A DNA stretch of 32,336 nucleotides from Arthrobacter sp. SO3 (GCF_020532825.1 NZ_MQTS01000016.1:1-32336); one strand, 5' to 3'. Shown: positions 7,305 to 15,595, counted from the first letter of the stretch. A program made the numbers and translations. Notes: a model not told the origin generated them from the sequence alone.

Positions 7305-8045
7305 ATGATGGCAACCCTGGAATGGGCGACGCTGGCTGTCTGCTGCGCGGCATTTCTCCTGCGTGCACCGGACGCTGTGCGCGGCCGCAACAGAACCGTT
7401 TTCGGAATCCTCTTCCTCGGGACATTGTGCAGCGTGCTCGCCGTGTCCGAACTCTACGAGATCGTGGACGGCGTCCTGGGCGGACGGAAGCTGACCAGCC
7501 TCATTCTGCGCTATCTCGTCTTTGCAACGGTCCTGCTCGTTGGGCTCCGTCTCACGCGGGGACTCGCCGCAGCCAGGGCCCACACCCTGATTGCCGGCGG
7601 AATCGGCCGGTGGGTGCTGGGGCTCAGCTGCCTGGCCGTGACGGTGACCTTCTTCCTGATGGGCACTTATACGTCACCGGACGGGCTTCAGGGCCTGGCC
7701 GGCGGCGAACGGAATGCGGCCCTGGAGTCGTATTTCGCGGCTGCCGGGCGCACCTATCCCGTATACGTCTCCCTCGTCCTGATGCCTCCATTGCTGGCGG
7801 CGGTCAGGAGCCGGCTGCCGCGCCTGGTCAGGGCCGGTGCCCTGCTGGTGCTGCTCGGCGCTTTCTTCGCGGTCATGACCTTTCCGGCCTCTTTCGCGCC
7901 GGAGACCTGGGGCGGAGCGCAGCACTTCGTCAATTATTCAGCGGCCCTGGGCTACGTCGTCGGCCTCGTCGTCTTCTGGTTTTCCGGGCTGATCTCGAAC
8001 AAATCCAGTAACGGAAATGCAACATTACGTAAGGACCGCGGCTAG
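7305..8045 (+). CDS. Seven-segment membrane protein, paralog 3 of 3
   Basis: A 246-residue integral membrane protein, the most divergent of the three but clearly related: TLEWATLAVC at the start, VDGVLGG near residue 49, LTSLILRYLVFATV, AAAGRTYPVYVSL, RLPRLVRAGALL, and a final segment YVVGLVVFWFSGLI. AGGGGAA lies just upstream of ATG 7305 (ATG 7308 is also possible). The gap to paralog 2 is 40 bases with no visible terminator, so it probably belongs to the same operon. Three tandem diverged copies suggest that the products form a hetero-oligomer or have different specificities; this is inference. After this gene come a hairpin and tandem repeats before the convergent mannosidase gene. Confidence 0.82.
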   Translation: MMATLEWATLAVCCAAFLLRAPDAVRGRNRTVFGILFLGTLCSVLAVSELYEIVDGVLGGRKLTSLILRYLVFATVLLVGLRLTRGLAAARAHTLIAGGIGRWVLGLSCLAVTVTFFLMGTYTSPDGLQGLAGGERNAALESYFAAAGRTYPVYVSLVLMPPLLAAVRSRLPRLVRAGALLVLLGAFFAVMTFPASFAPETWGGAQHFVNYSAALGYVVGLVVFWFSGLISNKSSNGNATLRKDRG

Positions 8046-8164
8046 GCATTCACAAAATCATTAGAGCGTGAGAGAATCATGAATGTGTGAAAGCGGCAGT
8101 CGCTTCGTGAACGGGGACAATCCGTACGGAGCCGAGGCAGCCGCCCAAGCGCCATTGGGGGGAT

Positions 8165-8198
8165 GAGTGGTAGCGGTCCAACTGGACCGCTCCCACTC
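8165..8198. terminator. Strong hairpin between convergent genes
   Basis: GAGTGGTAGCGGTCCA (8165-8180) pairs with TGGACCGCTCCCACTC (8183-8198), a 16-bp stem with one mismatch (8171/8192) and a tight loop. It lies between the end of the three-paralog operon (8045) and the convergent mannosidase stop (8318), where a bidirectional terminator is expected. No clear T-tract follows, so the stopping mechanism is uncertain. Confidence 0.55.
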
Positions 8199-8201
8199 AG
8201 C

Positions 8202-8303
8202 CTGTTTAACGGCCCATTCCTGCCTGTTTACCGGCCAATTGCCGCCGGTTTACCGGCCCATTGCCGCCGGAGAGTCTCCCGGCAGCCTTTTACCGGCCGC
8301 CGG
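8202..8303. repeat. 22-bp tandem repeat, three units plus a degenerate fourth
   Basis: Three consecutive 22-base units start at 8202, 8224 and 8246 and share the core TTTACCGGCCCATTGCCGC, with a few substitutions in units 1 and 2. A shorter TTTTACCGGCCGCCGG copy follows at 8288-8303. There are no spacers, so it is not CRISPR. Each unit junction can form a short GCCGGTTTACCGGC hairpin. The array ends close to the mannosidase stop codon, in that gene's 3' flank. Confidence 0.75.
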
Positions 8304-8317
8304 CCCGGACCTCGGCC

Positions 8318-11300
8318 TCAGCGCACAAACCTCAGAGTCACCAGCTGGAAGGGCCGGAGCGCCAGTTCCGCCGAGTCCCCCGCCGCAGTAACGCCGGGCG
8401 CAGCCGCCGGACGTTCCAGCAGATCCACCGGGTGGACGCCGCTGACGCCGAAGTTGGCTCTCACGTGCCCAAGGGAACGCGCCCCCAGGGATTCGTAGAC
8501 CCGCACGATCACATCGCCGGTGCCGTCCTCGGCGAGCTTCACGGCTTCAACGACCAGCGCCGGATTGGAAACCGTGAGGAGCGGTTCCACGCCGTGGGCG
8601 CCCTTGAGAACCCGGGGCGCCAGGTTCGTGCGGTAGCCCTCTTCGACCGCGTCGGCGATGCTGGCGCCGGGACGGATGGTGACGTTCAATTCGTGCAGGC
8701 CGCGGTCCGCACCGGGGTCCGGGAACTTGGGCGCGCGCAGCAGCGAGAGCCGCACGGTGGTGGTCGTCCCGCCGTCGCCCTCCCGGATAGACCGGGTGAC
8801 GTCATGTCCGTACGTTGATGAGTTGGACAGCGCCACCCCGTAGCCGGGTTCGGCGACGTGAATCCACCGGTGGGCGCAGATCTCGAACTTCGCCGCCTCC
8901 CAGGAGGTGTTGAGATGCGTCGGGCGGAACACGTGACCGAACTGGGTCTCCGAAGCGGAGCGGTCGGCCCGGACGTCAAGGGCGAACCCAAGCTTGAGCA
9001 GCTTTTCGCTTTCCTGCCAGTCCACTGCCGTGGAAATCGTCAGGGACTCCGCCCCCGCCACCAGTGAGATCCGCTGTGTCACCGTCGAAGTGCCCGCCAG
9101 CCGTTCCACCACGACGGCGGCGTCCCCGCCACTGCGCTCCACTGCCACCGAGCGCGCAGCAGTCAGCCGGACGACGTTGCGGCGGTAGAAGGCGTCGATG
9201 TCCCAGGCATCCCATTCGTTGGGGGTGTCCCGGTGCAGTTCCAGCAGGTTCCCGAACTGCCCGGGGGCGATCGCATCGCGTCCGCTCGCGTGGTCGGTCA
9301 GGGATTCCAGCAGGCCATCGGCGTTGATGACGGCCCGGATGATCCCGTTGTCCAGGACGAAGCTGCCGGCTGCCTCGGTGACGAGCACCGGCTGCCCGGG
9401 CAGGACCGGCGGCGCGGCGGCGAGCGCGGCGACGCCTGTGCGCTCGTGCGGAGCGGCGTTGAGCAGGAAGTCAGTTTCGCCGGTGCCCAGCATCGCGCCG
9501 GCGGCGTCAGCGATGATCTCCTCGAGCTGCCTGGCGACGGCGGCGTAGTTCCGCTCGGCGTCCTGGTGCACCCAGGCGATGGAGCTGCCGGGAAGGATGT
9601 CGTGGAACTGCTGCAACAGAACCAGTCGCCAGAGCCGTTTCAGCTCTGCCGCCGGGTAGCTGTACCCGGTGCGCACGGCGGCCGTGGCGCACCAGAGTTC
9701 GGCTTCCCGCAGCAGGTGTTCGCTGCGCCGGTTGCCCAGTTTTGTCTTGGCCTGGCTGGTGTAGGTGCCGCGGTGCAGTTCGAGGTACATCTCGCCGACC
9801 CAGACCGGGAGCGCTTCGTACTCGGCCTGGGCCCGGGCGAAGAAGCTGGCGGCCGGGCCGATTTCCACTTTCGGCGACCCTTCAAGGTTCGCGGTGCGGC
9901 GCGCCGCCGCCAGCATTTCACGGGTGGGGCCGCCGCCGCCGTCGCCGAAGCCAAACGGGACCAGGGAGGTGGTGCCCCGGCCGTGGTCCCGGTAGTTCCG
10001 CTCGGCGTGGGCGAGCTCCCGGCCGCTGAGTTCGGAGTTGTAGCTGTCCACCGGCGGGAAATGCGTGAAGAGCCGGGTGCCGTCGATCCCTTCCCAGTCG
10101 AAGGTGTGGTGCGGCATCCGGTTGACCTGGTTCCAGGAGATCTTTTGGGTGAGGAACCACTTGCTGCCTGCGGCCTTGACGATCTGCGGCATGGCCGCCG
10201 AATAGCCGAAGGTGTCCGGAAGCCACGCTTCCTCGCACTCCACGCCGAACTCGGCCAGGAAGAAGCTCTTCCCCTCCAGGAATTGGCGGGCAATGGCCTC
10301 GCCGCCGGGCATGTTGGTGTCCGATTCGACCCACATGCCGCCCACGGGGACGAACTGTCCGGTATTGACCTTCTCCCGGATCCGCTCGAACAGCTCGGGG
10401 TACAGTTCCTTGGTCCAGGCGAGCTGCTGGGCAGAGGAGCACGAAAACACGAACCCCGGATCTTCGTCCATCAGGGCCACGACGTTGGAGAAGGTGCGGG
10501 CGCACTTGCGGATGGTTTCGCGGACGGGCCAGAGCCAGGCGGAGTCGATGTGCGCGTGGCCGGTGGCCAGCAGGTGGTGCGCCGAGGCGTAGGCGGGGCT
10601 CCCCAGGACACCGGCGAGGGCTTCCCGCCCAGCGCCTGCTGTGCCCGGAACGTCGTCGGGGTCCATGACGTCCAGCATCCGTTCCAGCGCGCGCAGGATT
10701 TCGTGACGGCGGGGCAGTTCCATCGGCAACTCGTGCATCAGGCCGCTGAGGGTCCAAATGTCCTGCTGCAGCTCCCAGACAGTCTGGTTGAGTTCGGCGA
10801 TGACGATCCTGCCGAGCCGGTATTTCGGGTCGCTTCCTGAGGTCGCCTTGTCCCCGTACGGGGTGGCTGCGAAGGTCCAGCCCTGCGACAGATCGGGATT
10901 GGCGGCCGCCTCGACATAGAAGTCGACCGACATCCCGCTGCCCAGAAGCTTCAGCGGGATGTACTGGTTCCGCGGCGAGATGGCTTTGACGATGGTGCCG
11001 TCCGGGCGCCAGGCGATTCCTTCGCATTGAAAGCCGGGAAGGTCGCTGCTGAAGCCCAGGTCGACGATAATTTCGACGGAGGTGTCCGGCGCCGTACCCC
11101 AGGCGTCCGGAACCTGTCCCTGCAGGCGAAGCCATTTGGTGCTCCACGGCCGCCCCCAGGCGGCTCCGTGCTCCTGCGGTGTGAACTGCTGCCGGAGCGC
11201 CTCCAGGGCCGGCACCGGTTCATCCGGGACATCCCAGCTGCTGAGGGTGAGCGGCTCGCTGCGCGGATAGACCGCGGGGACGATGCGTTCGCGAATAAAT

Positions 11301-11341
11301 CGGTCGAGCCGGACTTCCGTGAGACGGCGGTCGTCGTGCAA
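8318..11341 (-). CDS. Alpha-mannosidase, glycoside hydrolase family 38
   Basis: A cytoplasmic alpha-mannosidase of 1007 residues with no signal peptide, expected to release mannose from small oligosaccharides or imported glycan fragments. The GH38 catalytic domain carries GHAHIDSAWLWP (Zn ligands H264 and D266) and AWLPDTFGYS (nucleophile D376). The central helical region and the C-terminal beta domains of the family follow to the end (LRPFQLVTLRFVR). I place the start at TTG 11341 and not at the upstream ATG 11383: AGAGGA stands five bases before the TTG, the product then starts with HDDRRLTEVRLDRFIRERI, and the ATG has no ribosome binding site. The gene has its own candidate promoter upstream, after fdhD. 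The substrate is inferred from the family only. Confidence 0.92.
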   Translation of the reverse strand: MHDDRRLTEVRLDRFIRERIVPAVYPRSEPLTLSSWDVPDEPVPALEALRQQFTPQEHGAAWGRPWSTKWLRLQGQVPDAWGTAPDTSVEIIVDLGFSSDLPGFQCEGIAWRPDGTIVKAISPRNQYIPLKLLGSGMSVDFYVEAAANPDLSQGWTFAATPYGDKATSGSDPKYRLGRIVIAELNQTVWELQQDIWTLSGLMHELPMELPRRHEILRALERMLDVMDPDDVPGTAGAGREALAGVLGSPAYASAHHLLATGHAHIDSAWLWPVRETIRKCARTFSNVVALMDEDPGFVFSCSSAQQLAWTKELYPELFERIREKVNTGQFVPVGGMWVESDTNMPGGEAIARQFLEGKSFFLAEFGVECEEAWLPDTFGYSAAMPQIVKAAGSKWFLTQKISWNQVNRMPHHTFDWEGIDGTRLFTHFPPVDSYNSELSGRELAHAERNYRDHGRGTTSLVPFGFGDGGGGPTREMLAAARRTANLEGSPKVEIGPAASFFARAQAEYEALPVWVGEMYLELHRGTYTSQAKTKLGNRRSEHLLREAELWCATAAVRTGYSYPAAELKRLWRLVLLQQFHDILPGSSIAWVHQDAERNYAAVARQLEEIIADAAGAMLGTGETDFLLNAAPHERTGVAALAAAPPVLPGQPVLVTEAAGSFVLDNGIIRAVINADGLLESLTDHASGRDAIAPGQFGNLLELHRDTPNEWDAWDIDAFYRRNVVRLTAARSVAVERSGGDAAVVVERLAGTSTVTQRISLVAGAESLTISTAVDWQESEKLLKLGFALDVRADRSASETQFGHVFRPTHLNTSWEAAKFEICAHRWIHVAEPGYGVALSNSSTYGHDVTRSIREGDGGTTTTVRLSLLRAPKFPDPGADRGLHELNVTIRPGASIADAVEEGYRTNLAPRVLKGAHGVEPLLTVSNPALVVEAVKLAEDGTGDVIVRVYESLGARSLGHVRANFGVSGVHPVDLLERPAAAPGVTAAGDSAELALRPFQLVTLRFVR

Positions 11342-11381
11342 TGTGTTCCTCTTAGCGCTGGCATGGATGACGCTGAAATGC

Positions 11382-11427
11382 ATCCAATCGATGGATAAAA
11401 CTTACTTTGCCGGCGGTCCCAAGCCAA
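11382..11427 (-). promoter_or_regulatory. Candidate mannosidase promoter with a palindrome at the start point
   Basis: On the minus strand TTGGCT (11427-11422) and TAAGTT (11404-11399) are separated by 17 bases, a sigma-70-like arrangement with imperfect hexamers. The predicted start point near 11392 falls in an inverted repeat with arms ATCCA (11382-11386) and TGGAT (11392-11396), a place where a sugar-responsive repressor could bind. This is pattern matching only. Confidence 0.3.
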
Positions 11428-11445
11428 GGGGGCACTCAGCGGCGT

Positions 11446-12321
11446 TTAGCCACCTACGGGTGCGGGCACGGCGCCCACGCGTCCGGCGCCCGTATAGACA
11501 TTCAGCGACGTGCCGCGGCTGAACCCGGCCAGCGTGATTCCGCTCGCCTCGGCCAGTTCGACAGCCAGGCTCGACGGCGCGCTCACCGCGGCCAGAACCG
11601 GAATACCGGCCAGGGCCGCCTTCTGCACCAGTTCGAACGACGCCCGTCCGGAGACCTGGAGCACGGTGCCGCGCAGTGGCAGCATGCCTTCGCGGAGGGC
11701 CCAGCCGACCACCTTGTCCACAGCATTGTGGCGCCCCACGTCCTCACGCACGCACAGCAGTTCGGCGGAGCCGTCGTCGGCGATCCGGAACAGGCCGGCA
11801 GCGTGCACGCCGCCGGTGACGTCGAAAACGGCCTGGGCTTCCCGCAGCCGGTCCGGCAGGGACGCGAGAGTCGTGACGGGAACCATCAACGGGTCCTCGG
11901 CAGGGCTGAAATGCGAGGACTTGTGCACGGCGTCAATGGAATCCGTGCCGCAGATACCGCAGGAGCTGGAGGTGAACACGTTTCGCCCGATGTCCGGTCG
12001 GACGACGTCGGGCCTCAGCTGGGCTTCCACCACGTTGAATGTCTGGACGCCGTCCTCGTCTTCCCCGGCGCAGAACCGCAGCGAGACGAGCTGTTCGGGG
12101 CTCCAGATGATGCCCTCGGAGACGAGGAAGCCCGCCACGAGGTCAAAGTCATTCCCCGGGGTCCGCATGGTGACGGAAAACGACAGGCTGTCGAGCCGGA
12201 TTTCCAGCGGCTCCTCGACGGCGAGCACATCCTCCCGGTGGCGGACCGGGAATTCGAGGGCCTGGGGCGACCCGTCCAGGACGTATTTATGCACCTTGCG
12301 GCGCTGTGTGACGCGGCCCAT
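11446..12321 (-). CDS. fdhD: Formate dehydrogenase accessory sulfurtransferase FdhD
   Basis: A 291-residue protein that transfers sulfur to the molybdenum cofactor of formate dehydrogenase, making the enzyme active. The sulfur-carrying motif CGICG is present (C121 and C124), preceded by NVFTSSS. Other family landmarks are EEPLEIRL, NDFDLVAGFLVSEGI, FDVTGGVHAAGLF, REDVGRHNAVDK, and the C-terminal GRASFELVQKA. The start ATG has AGGAG six bases upstream on the minus strand. It follows moeA after 76 bases and ends the molybdenum-cofactor cluster. The formate dehydrogenase itself is not in the window. The identification is secure. Confidence 0.96.
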   Translation of the reverse strand: MGRVTQRRKVHKYVLDGSPQALEFPVRHREDVLAVEEPLEIRLDSLSFSVTMRTPGNDFDLVAGFLVSEGIIWSPEQLVSLRFCAGEDEDGVQTFNVVEAQLRPDVVRPDIGRNVFTSSSCGICGTDSIDAVHKSSHFSPAEDPLMVPVTTLASLPDRLREAQAVFDVTGGVHAAGLFRIADDGSAELLCVREDVGRHNAVDKVVGWALREGMLPLRGTVLQVSGRASFELVQKAALAGIPVLAAVSAPSSLAVELAEASGITLAGFSRGTSLNVYTGAGRVGAVPAPVGG

Positions 12322-12397
12322 CAGGTACTCCTAACCAATATATCTCCATCATGGCAAGCACTGGGCCGGGTGGCCAGCGCGGGTTCAAGACCAGGTG

Positions 12398-13828
12398 CTA
12401 CCCCAGCAGTTCACTCCAGTCCACGGGTCCGCCGTTTCCGGCAGGCTTCCGGGCAGGCCGCTTGGGGGCCGGCTTGTCCTTCGCCGCCGGAGGAGCGGGA
12501 AGGGACGCGCCCCAGGGAAGGGCGAAGGCCGGAACGAGTTCCCCCAGCTGCACTCCATGCGGCGGGACCACCAGGACACCGTCGGCTGCGGCAAGCCCGC
12601 GCATCATTCCCGGACCGGTGTGCTGCGCCGGGGAGGCCATGCCGTAGAGCAGCCGAAAGGGCATCAGCCGGGTCCGGCCGGGGTCGGGCTCGATCATGGA
12701 TCCGCAGGGTACCCCGGTGACCTGAGGCAGCGTCCGGTGTCCCAGTGCCGCCAGGAGCGGGGCGCCGATGGTCGACAGGGCCATCATGGCGGCCAGCGGG
12801 TTGCCCGGCAGCCCGATGATGAACCTGCCATCCGGCAGTTCCGCCAGGACGGCGGGATGACCTGGCCGCATGGCGATGCCGTCGATGAGCAGACGGCCGC
12901 CGAGCTCGGCGACGGAGCGCCGCAGGTGGTCGGTGCCGGACCGGCCGGTGCCGCCCGTGGTGATCACGACGTCGGCGGGCAACGGCTCGGCGGCGGAACG
13001 GCCGGGAAGCTGCCCCGCGGCAGCTTCCGCGATGTCCTCCGCCGGTTCGGGGTCCTCGAGCGCGGCAAGCCACTCAGCATAGCTGTCGCCAATTTTTGTT
13101 TCACCGGTGCAGATTCCGCCGAGCATTTCCACGACGCCGGCGAGCTGGGGACCGAAGGTGTCGCGCACTTCCCCGGGCTGCGGGATCCCCGCTGTGACCA
13201 CCTCGGAGCCGGTGAAGACCAGCCGGACGATTGCTTTGCCCACCACCTGGAGGCTGTCGTGACCGGCGAGGGCCGCCAGCGCCAGGTGGGCGGGGTTGAG
13301 CAGCGTGCCGCTCTTGATCAGCACTTCCCCGGCGGCGGCTTCCTGCGCGGCTTTCCGGATATGTTCGCCGTTCCGCGGCTCACCGGGCTTGGCGCCGCCG
13401 GCAAGCTGCAGTACCGGCAACCCCTCCTCATCGCTGGCGATGGTGCCGCTTTCGCTGCGCAGCACGGCCTTCGCCCCGGGAGGAATCAGCCCGCCCGTGA
13501 CGATCGGGCTGGCCTGATGGGGCGCCAACCGCTGGCCGGGTTCCGCGAGAATCCAGGGTGCGCTGCCGTTGACCGCCCAGCCGTCCATGGCGGAGGAGGC
13601 GTAGTGCGGCAGGTCCACGAGCGCTTCCACATCGGTGGCAAGCGTCCGCCCCAGGGCCTCGCGCAGGGCGACGGGGGCAGCGGGAATGGGAGTTGCGCAG
13701 TCGAAGGCAAGCTGCCAGGCCTCCTGCCAAGTGTGTGCGAGGTGCCGGTGCGGCGCGTCGGGTTCCGCGCCGGACGCAGGCTCAACCCCGGCGGCAGCTG
13801 CGCCGCCGTGAGGGGGTGCAGGCGTCAT
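12398..13828 (-). CDS. moeA: Molybdopterin molybdotransferase MoeA
   Basis: A 476-residue enzyme that inserts molybdate into adenylylated molybdopterin to form the molybdenum cofactor. Family landmarks are present: SAMDGWAV near residue 80, TGGLIPPGAKAVLR, VVITTGGTGRSGTDHL in the MoCF-binding domain, and IIGLPGNPLAAM. Two deviations are visible: LPHYASSAMDG where many MoeA proteins have L-P-x-F-D-N-SAMDG, and GRSGTD where GVSVGDYD is usual. The N-terminal extension of about 30 residues (AAAAGVEPASGAEPD) and the lysine/proline-rich C-terminal tail (KDKPAPKRPARKP) are probably disordered. Its ATG overlaps the stop of the DUF6457 gene by four bases, so it is coupled to the mobA operon. Confidence 0.93.
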   Translation of the reverse strand: MTPAPPHGGAAAAGVEPASGAEPDAPHRHLAHTWQEAWQLAFDCATPIPAAPVALREALGRTLATDVEALVDLPHYASSAMDGWAVNGSAPWILAEPGQRLAPHQASPIVTGGLIPPGAKAVLRSESGTIASDEEGLPVLQLAGGAKPGEPRNGEHIRKAAQEAAAGEVLIKSGTLLNPAHLALAALAGHDSLQVVGKAIVRLVFTGSEVVTAGIPQPGEVRDTFGPQLAGVVEMLGGICTGETKIGDSYAEWLAALEDPEPAEDIAEAAAGQLPGRSAAEPLPADVVITTGGTGRSGTDHLRRSVAELGGRLLIDGIAMRPGHPAVLAELPDGRFIIGLPGNPLAAMMALSTIGAPLLAALGHRTLPQVTGVPCGSMIEPDPGRTRLMPFRLLYGMASPAQHTGPGMMRGLAAADGVLVVPPHGVQLGELVPAFALPWGASLPAPPAAKDKPAPKRPARKPAGNGGPVDWSELLG

Positions 13829-14112
13829 GCCCCGGAGGCTTCGCTGGCCGCGTAGTCCGTGGCGAGTTTGCGGGCTACGCCCATCGCGGCCTGCATGGAA
13901 ACGGCATCCGTGGCCTGTCCGGAGCCGGAGGCCAGGCCGGCCGCGAAGCCGGCGATGAACGTCGTCAATGGAGCGGCCGGGCGCACCACAGAGTGCGCTG
14001 CCACACCGGCGAGGGCCAGGACCTCGTTCACGTCAACCTCGACGTCTTCCAGTTCCAGGGCCTGAAGCAGGGCACGGCACCAGTCTTCCAGCGTTTCATC
14101 CTGGCTTTTCAC
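13825..14112 (-). CDS. DUF6457 family protein
   Basis: A small, acidic, probably helical protein of 95 residues (TLEDWCRALLQALELEDVEVD, broken by LALAGVAAHSVVRPAAPLTTFIAGFAAG). It matches my memory of DUF6457, an actinobacterial family found beside molybdenum-cofactor genes. It overlaps mobA at its start by 17 bases and moeA at its end by four, so its translation is tied to both. That placement suggests a role in cofactor guanylylation or hand-over to molybdoenzymes. The biochemical function is unknown. No signal peptide is seen; the alanine-rich middle stretch (about 56-65) is too short to call a membrane segment. Confidence 0.8.
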   Translation of the reverse strand: MKSQDETLEDWCRALLQALELEDVEVDVNEVLALAGVAAHSVVRPAAPLTTFIAGFAAGLASGSGQATDAVSMQAAMGVARKLATDYAASEASGA

Positions 14113-14818
14113 CGTTTGCCTCCAAGGTCGAGTTCAGCTGGGGAGTCCCGGGCCGGATGCCGGATTGGCGGCCGCGGTCATGGCTGTCGTTGCCACTCCC
14201 GCCGAACGGGCGGGTCACCCCTAATGCGGACGCATCGTCCCAAGTATCCACATCATCGGTGGACCCCTCGGGGACGCTGACCTCCCGCACCTCCAGCCTA
14301 GCAAGAAGGGAGAACACCGAAGCGTTTTCAAGCGTGCCGCGCTGGGCTGCCTCGGCGATGCGCCGTTGTAGCGCGGCTGTGCCATATAGGGCCACCAGGG
14401 GCTGCCGGCGTCCGTCAGCGGACACTGCCACCAGCCCGTCCACCGGGGGAACTCCCGCAGCGGCCTCCAGCAGCACCCGGACGGCGTCGCCCGCCCGTGG
14501 CATGTCGCAGGCCAGGACCAGGGTGTACGGTGCGGCAACACGGTGGCGGGGGTCCCGGCCGCGGTCCTGTGCCAGAGCGGAAAGCCCGGCTGCGATGGCG
14601 GCGGCGGGTCCGGCGTACGGCGGGTCCTCCCGGCAGCTCAGAACACCTTGGGGCAGCACCCCCGGGTCGGGCCCGACGACGGCGGTTGACGCCGCGGCAC
14701 GGGCTGCCAGCAGGGCGCGCCCGAGGAGGGTAACACCGTCGTGCATCAGCCCGGACTTGGGCACGCCGCCCAGGCGGGAGGACCTCCCGCCGGAAAGAAT
14801 GACAGCATCAAATTCCAC
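14096..14818 (-). CDS. mobA: Molybdenum cofactor guanylyltransferase MobA
   Basis: A 240-residue nucleotidyltransferase that links GMP to the molybdenum cofactor, giving the bis-MGD form used by formate dehydrogenase and nitrate reductase. The N-terminal GTP-binding signature reads LSGGRSSRLGGVPKSGL (G10-G11, R15, K21). YTLVLACDMPRAGD near residue 105 is the metal-binding region, and RRQPLVALYGTAAL matches the later family block. The start is GTG 14818. It is the first gene of the overlapping mobA-DUF6457-moeA string, 56 bases after the HNH gene. The C-terminal tail of about 35 residues after SALGVTRPF is low in conserved features and overlaps the DUF6457 start. Confidence 0.92.
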   Translation of the reverse strand: MEFDAVILSGGRSSRLGGVPKSGLMHDGVTLLGRALLAARAAASTAVVGPDPGVLPQGVLSCREDPPYAGPAAAIAAGLSALAQDRGRDPRHRVAAPYTLVLACDMPRAGDAVRVLLEAAAGVPPVDGLVAVSADGRRQPLVALYGTAALQRRIAEAAQRGTLENASVFSLLARLEVREVSVPEGSTDDVDTWDDASALGVTRPFGGSGNDSHDRGRQSGIRPGTPQLNSTLEANGEKPG

Positions 14819-14874
14819 CCGCCCAGCCTAACGCGGTCCGGGGGATATCCCGGATCACAGGATGGGGGCCTGCT

Positions 14875-15375
14875 TCAGGCCGCGGATTCCGGCAGCAGGA
14901 AAGGGTCCCAGGCCGGCGTCGGCTTCTCAAGTTCCTTGATCTGCCAGGTTGTGCCCCGTGGCGGCGCGGGGGTGAAGCTGAGCTTCCACCCCATCTCCCC
15001 CGGCGTGTGGTCACCCTTGGCGTTGTTGCACCTCAGGCAGGCAGCGACGAGATTCTCCCAGGAATCCGCACCGCCCCTGGATTTGGGCTGGACATGATCG
15101 ATGGTGTGGGCAGCTTTGCCGCAGTAGGCGCAGCGTTGTCCGTCCCGGCGGAGCACCCCCCGGCGGCTGACCGCCGTGACGGTGTTGTACCGGGGCCTGA
15201 TGTAGCGATTCAACAGAATCACCGAGGGACGGCCCAGGACGTCCTGCGGTCCGACGACAGGATCGTCGCCCTCCGCCACCACGCTGGCCTTCCCGGTCAG
15301 CACAAGGACGAGCGCCCGGCGGAAGGTCACAACCGCCAGCGGTTCATATCCAGCATTCAGAACGAGAGTGCGCAT
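14875..15375 (-). CDS. HNH endonuclease
   Basis: A 166-residue HNH-family nuclease of the single-domain kind common in actinobacterial chromosomes. The N-terminal part RTLVLNAGYEPLAVVTF is typical of the group. The HNH core follows with paired zinc cysteines (C82-x2-C85 and C113-x2-C116), IDHVQPKSRGG containing the first catalytic histidine (H94), and NLVAACLRCNNAKGD. I choose ATG 15375 over ATG 15381: AGAGG at 15387-15383 then has a seven-base spacing instead of one. The biological target is unknown; repair or restriction-like roles have been proposed for relatives. The gene lies just upstream of mobA in the same direction. Confidence 0.9.
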   Translation of the reverse strand: MRTLVLNAGYEPLAVVTFRRALVLVLTGKASVVAEGDDPVVGPQDVLGRPSVILLNRYIRPRYNTVTAVSRRGVLRRDGQRCAYCGKAAHTIDHVQPKSRGGADSWENLVAACLRCNNAKGDHTPGEMGWKLSFTPAPPRGTTWQIKELEKPTPAWDPFLLPESAA

Positions 15376-15543
15376 CCGCATACCTCTTCACGGCCGCACC
15401 CGCCAGGGGCACGAGGGCCGGCTGCCCTCTGCATGGTCGGGCTATGGATCGACAAAACAAGAGTAAACACTGAGGTGCCGTTTCACCGAATTTTTTTGCC
15501 GGCCCGGGGCGGTGCCGGCTGAAGTTCACTCTCCGGCAGCACA

Positions 15544-15573
15544 AAGGACCCCCGCCAGATGGCGGGGGTCCTT
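15544..15573 (-). terminator. Terminator of the NlpC/P60 gene
   Basis: AAGGACCCCCGCCA (15544-15557) and TGGCGGGGGTCCTT (15560-15573) are perfect reverse complements, a 14-bp stem with a two-base centre. It begins 23 bases past the stop of the NlpC/P60 gene and ends in a short T-run on the minus strand (TTTG). Confidence 0.85.
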
Positions 15574-15595
15574 GGTGTTAGTGCCAGGTGAAGTC

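Noticed and set aside
8202..8303. CRISPR-like repeat array
   Set aside because: The 22-base units are directly adjacent without spacers, and no cas gene is present.
9233..10840. Long plus-strand frame opposite the mannosidase
   Set aside because: It is antisense to a certain GH38 gene. Long shadow frames are common in high-GC DNA, and this one has no recognisable domain.
12395..13855. Long plus-strand frame opposite moeA
   Set aside because: Antisense shadow of moeA without domain signal.
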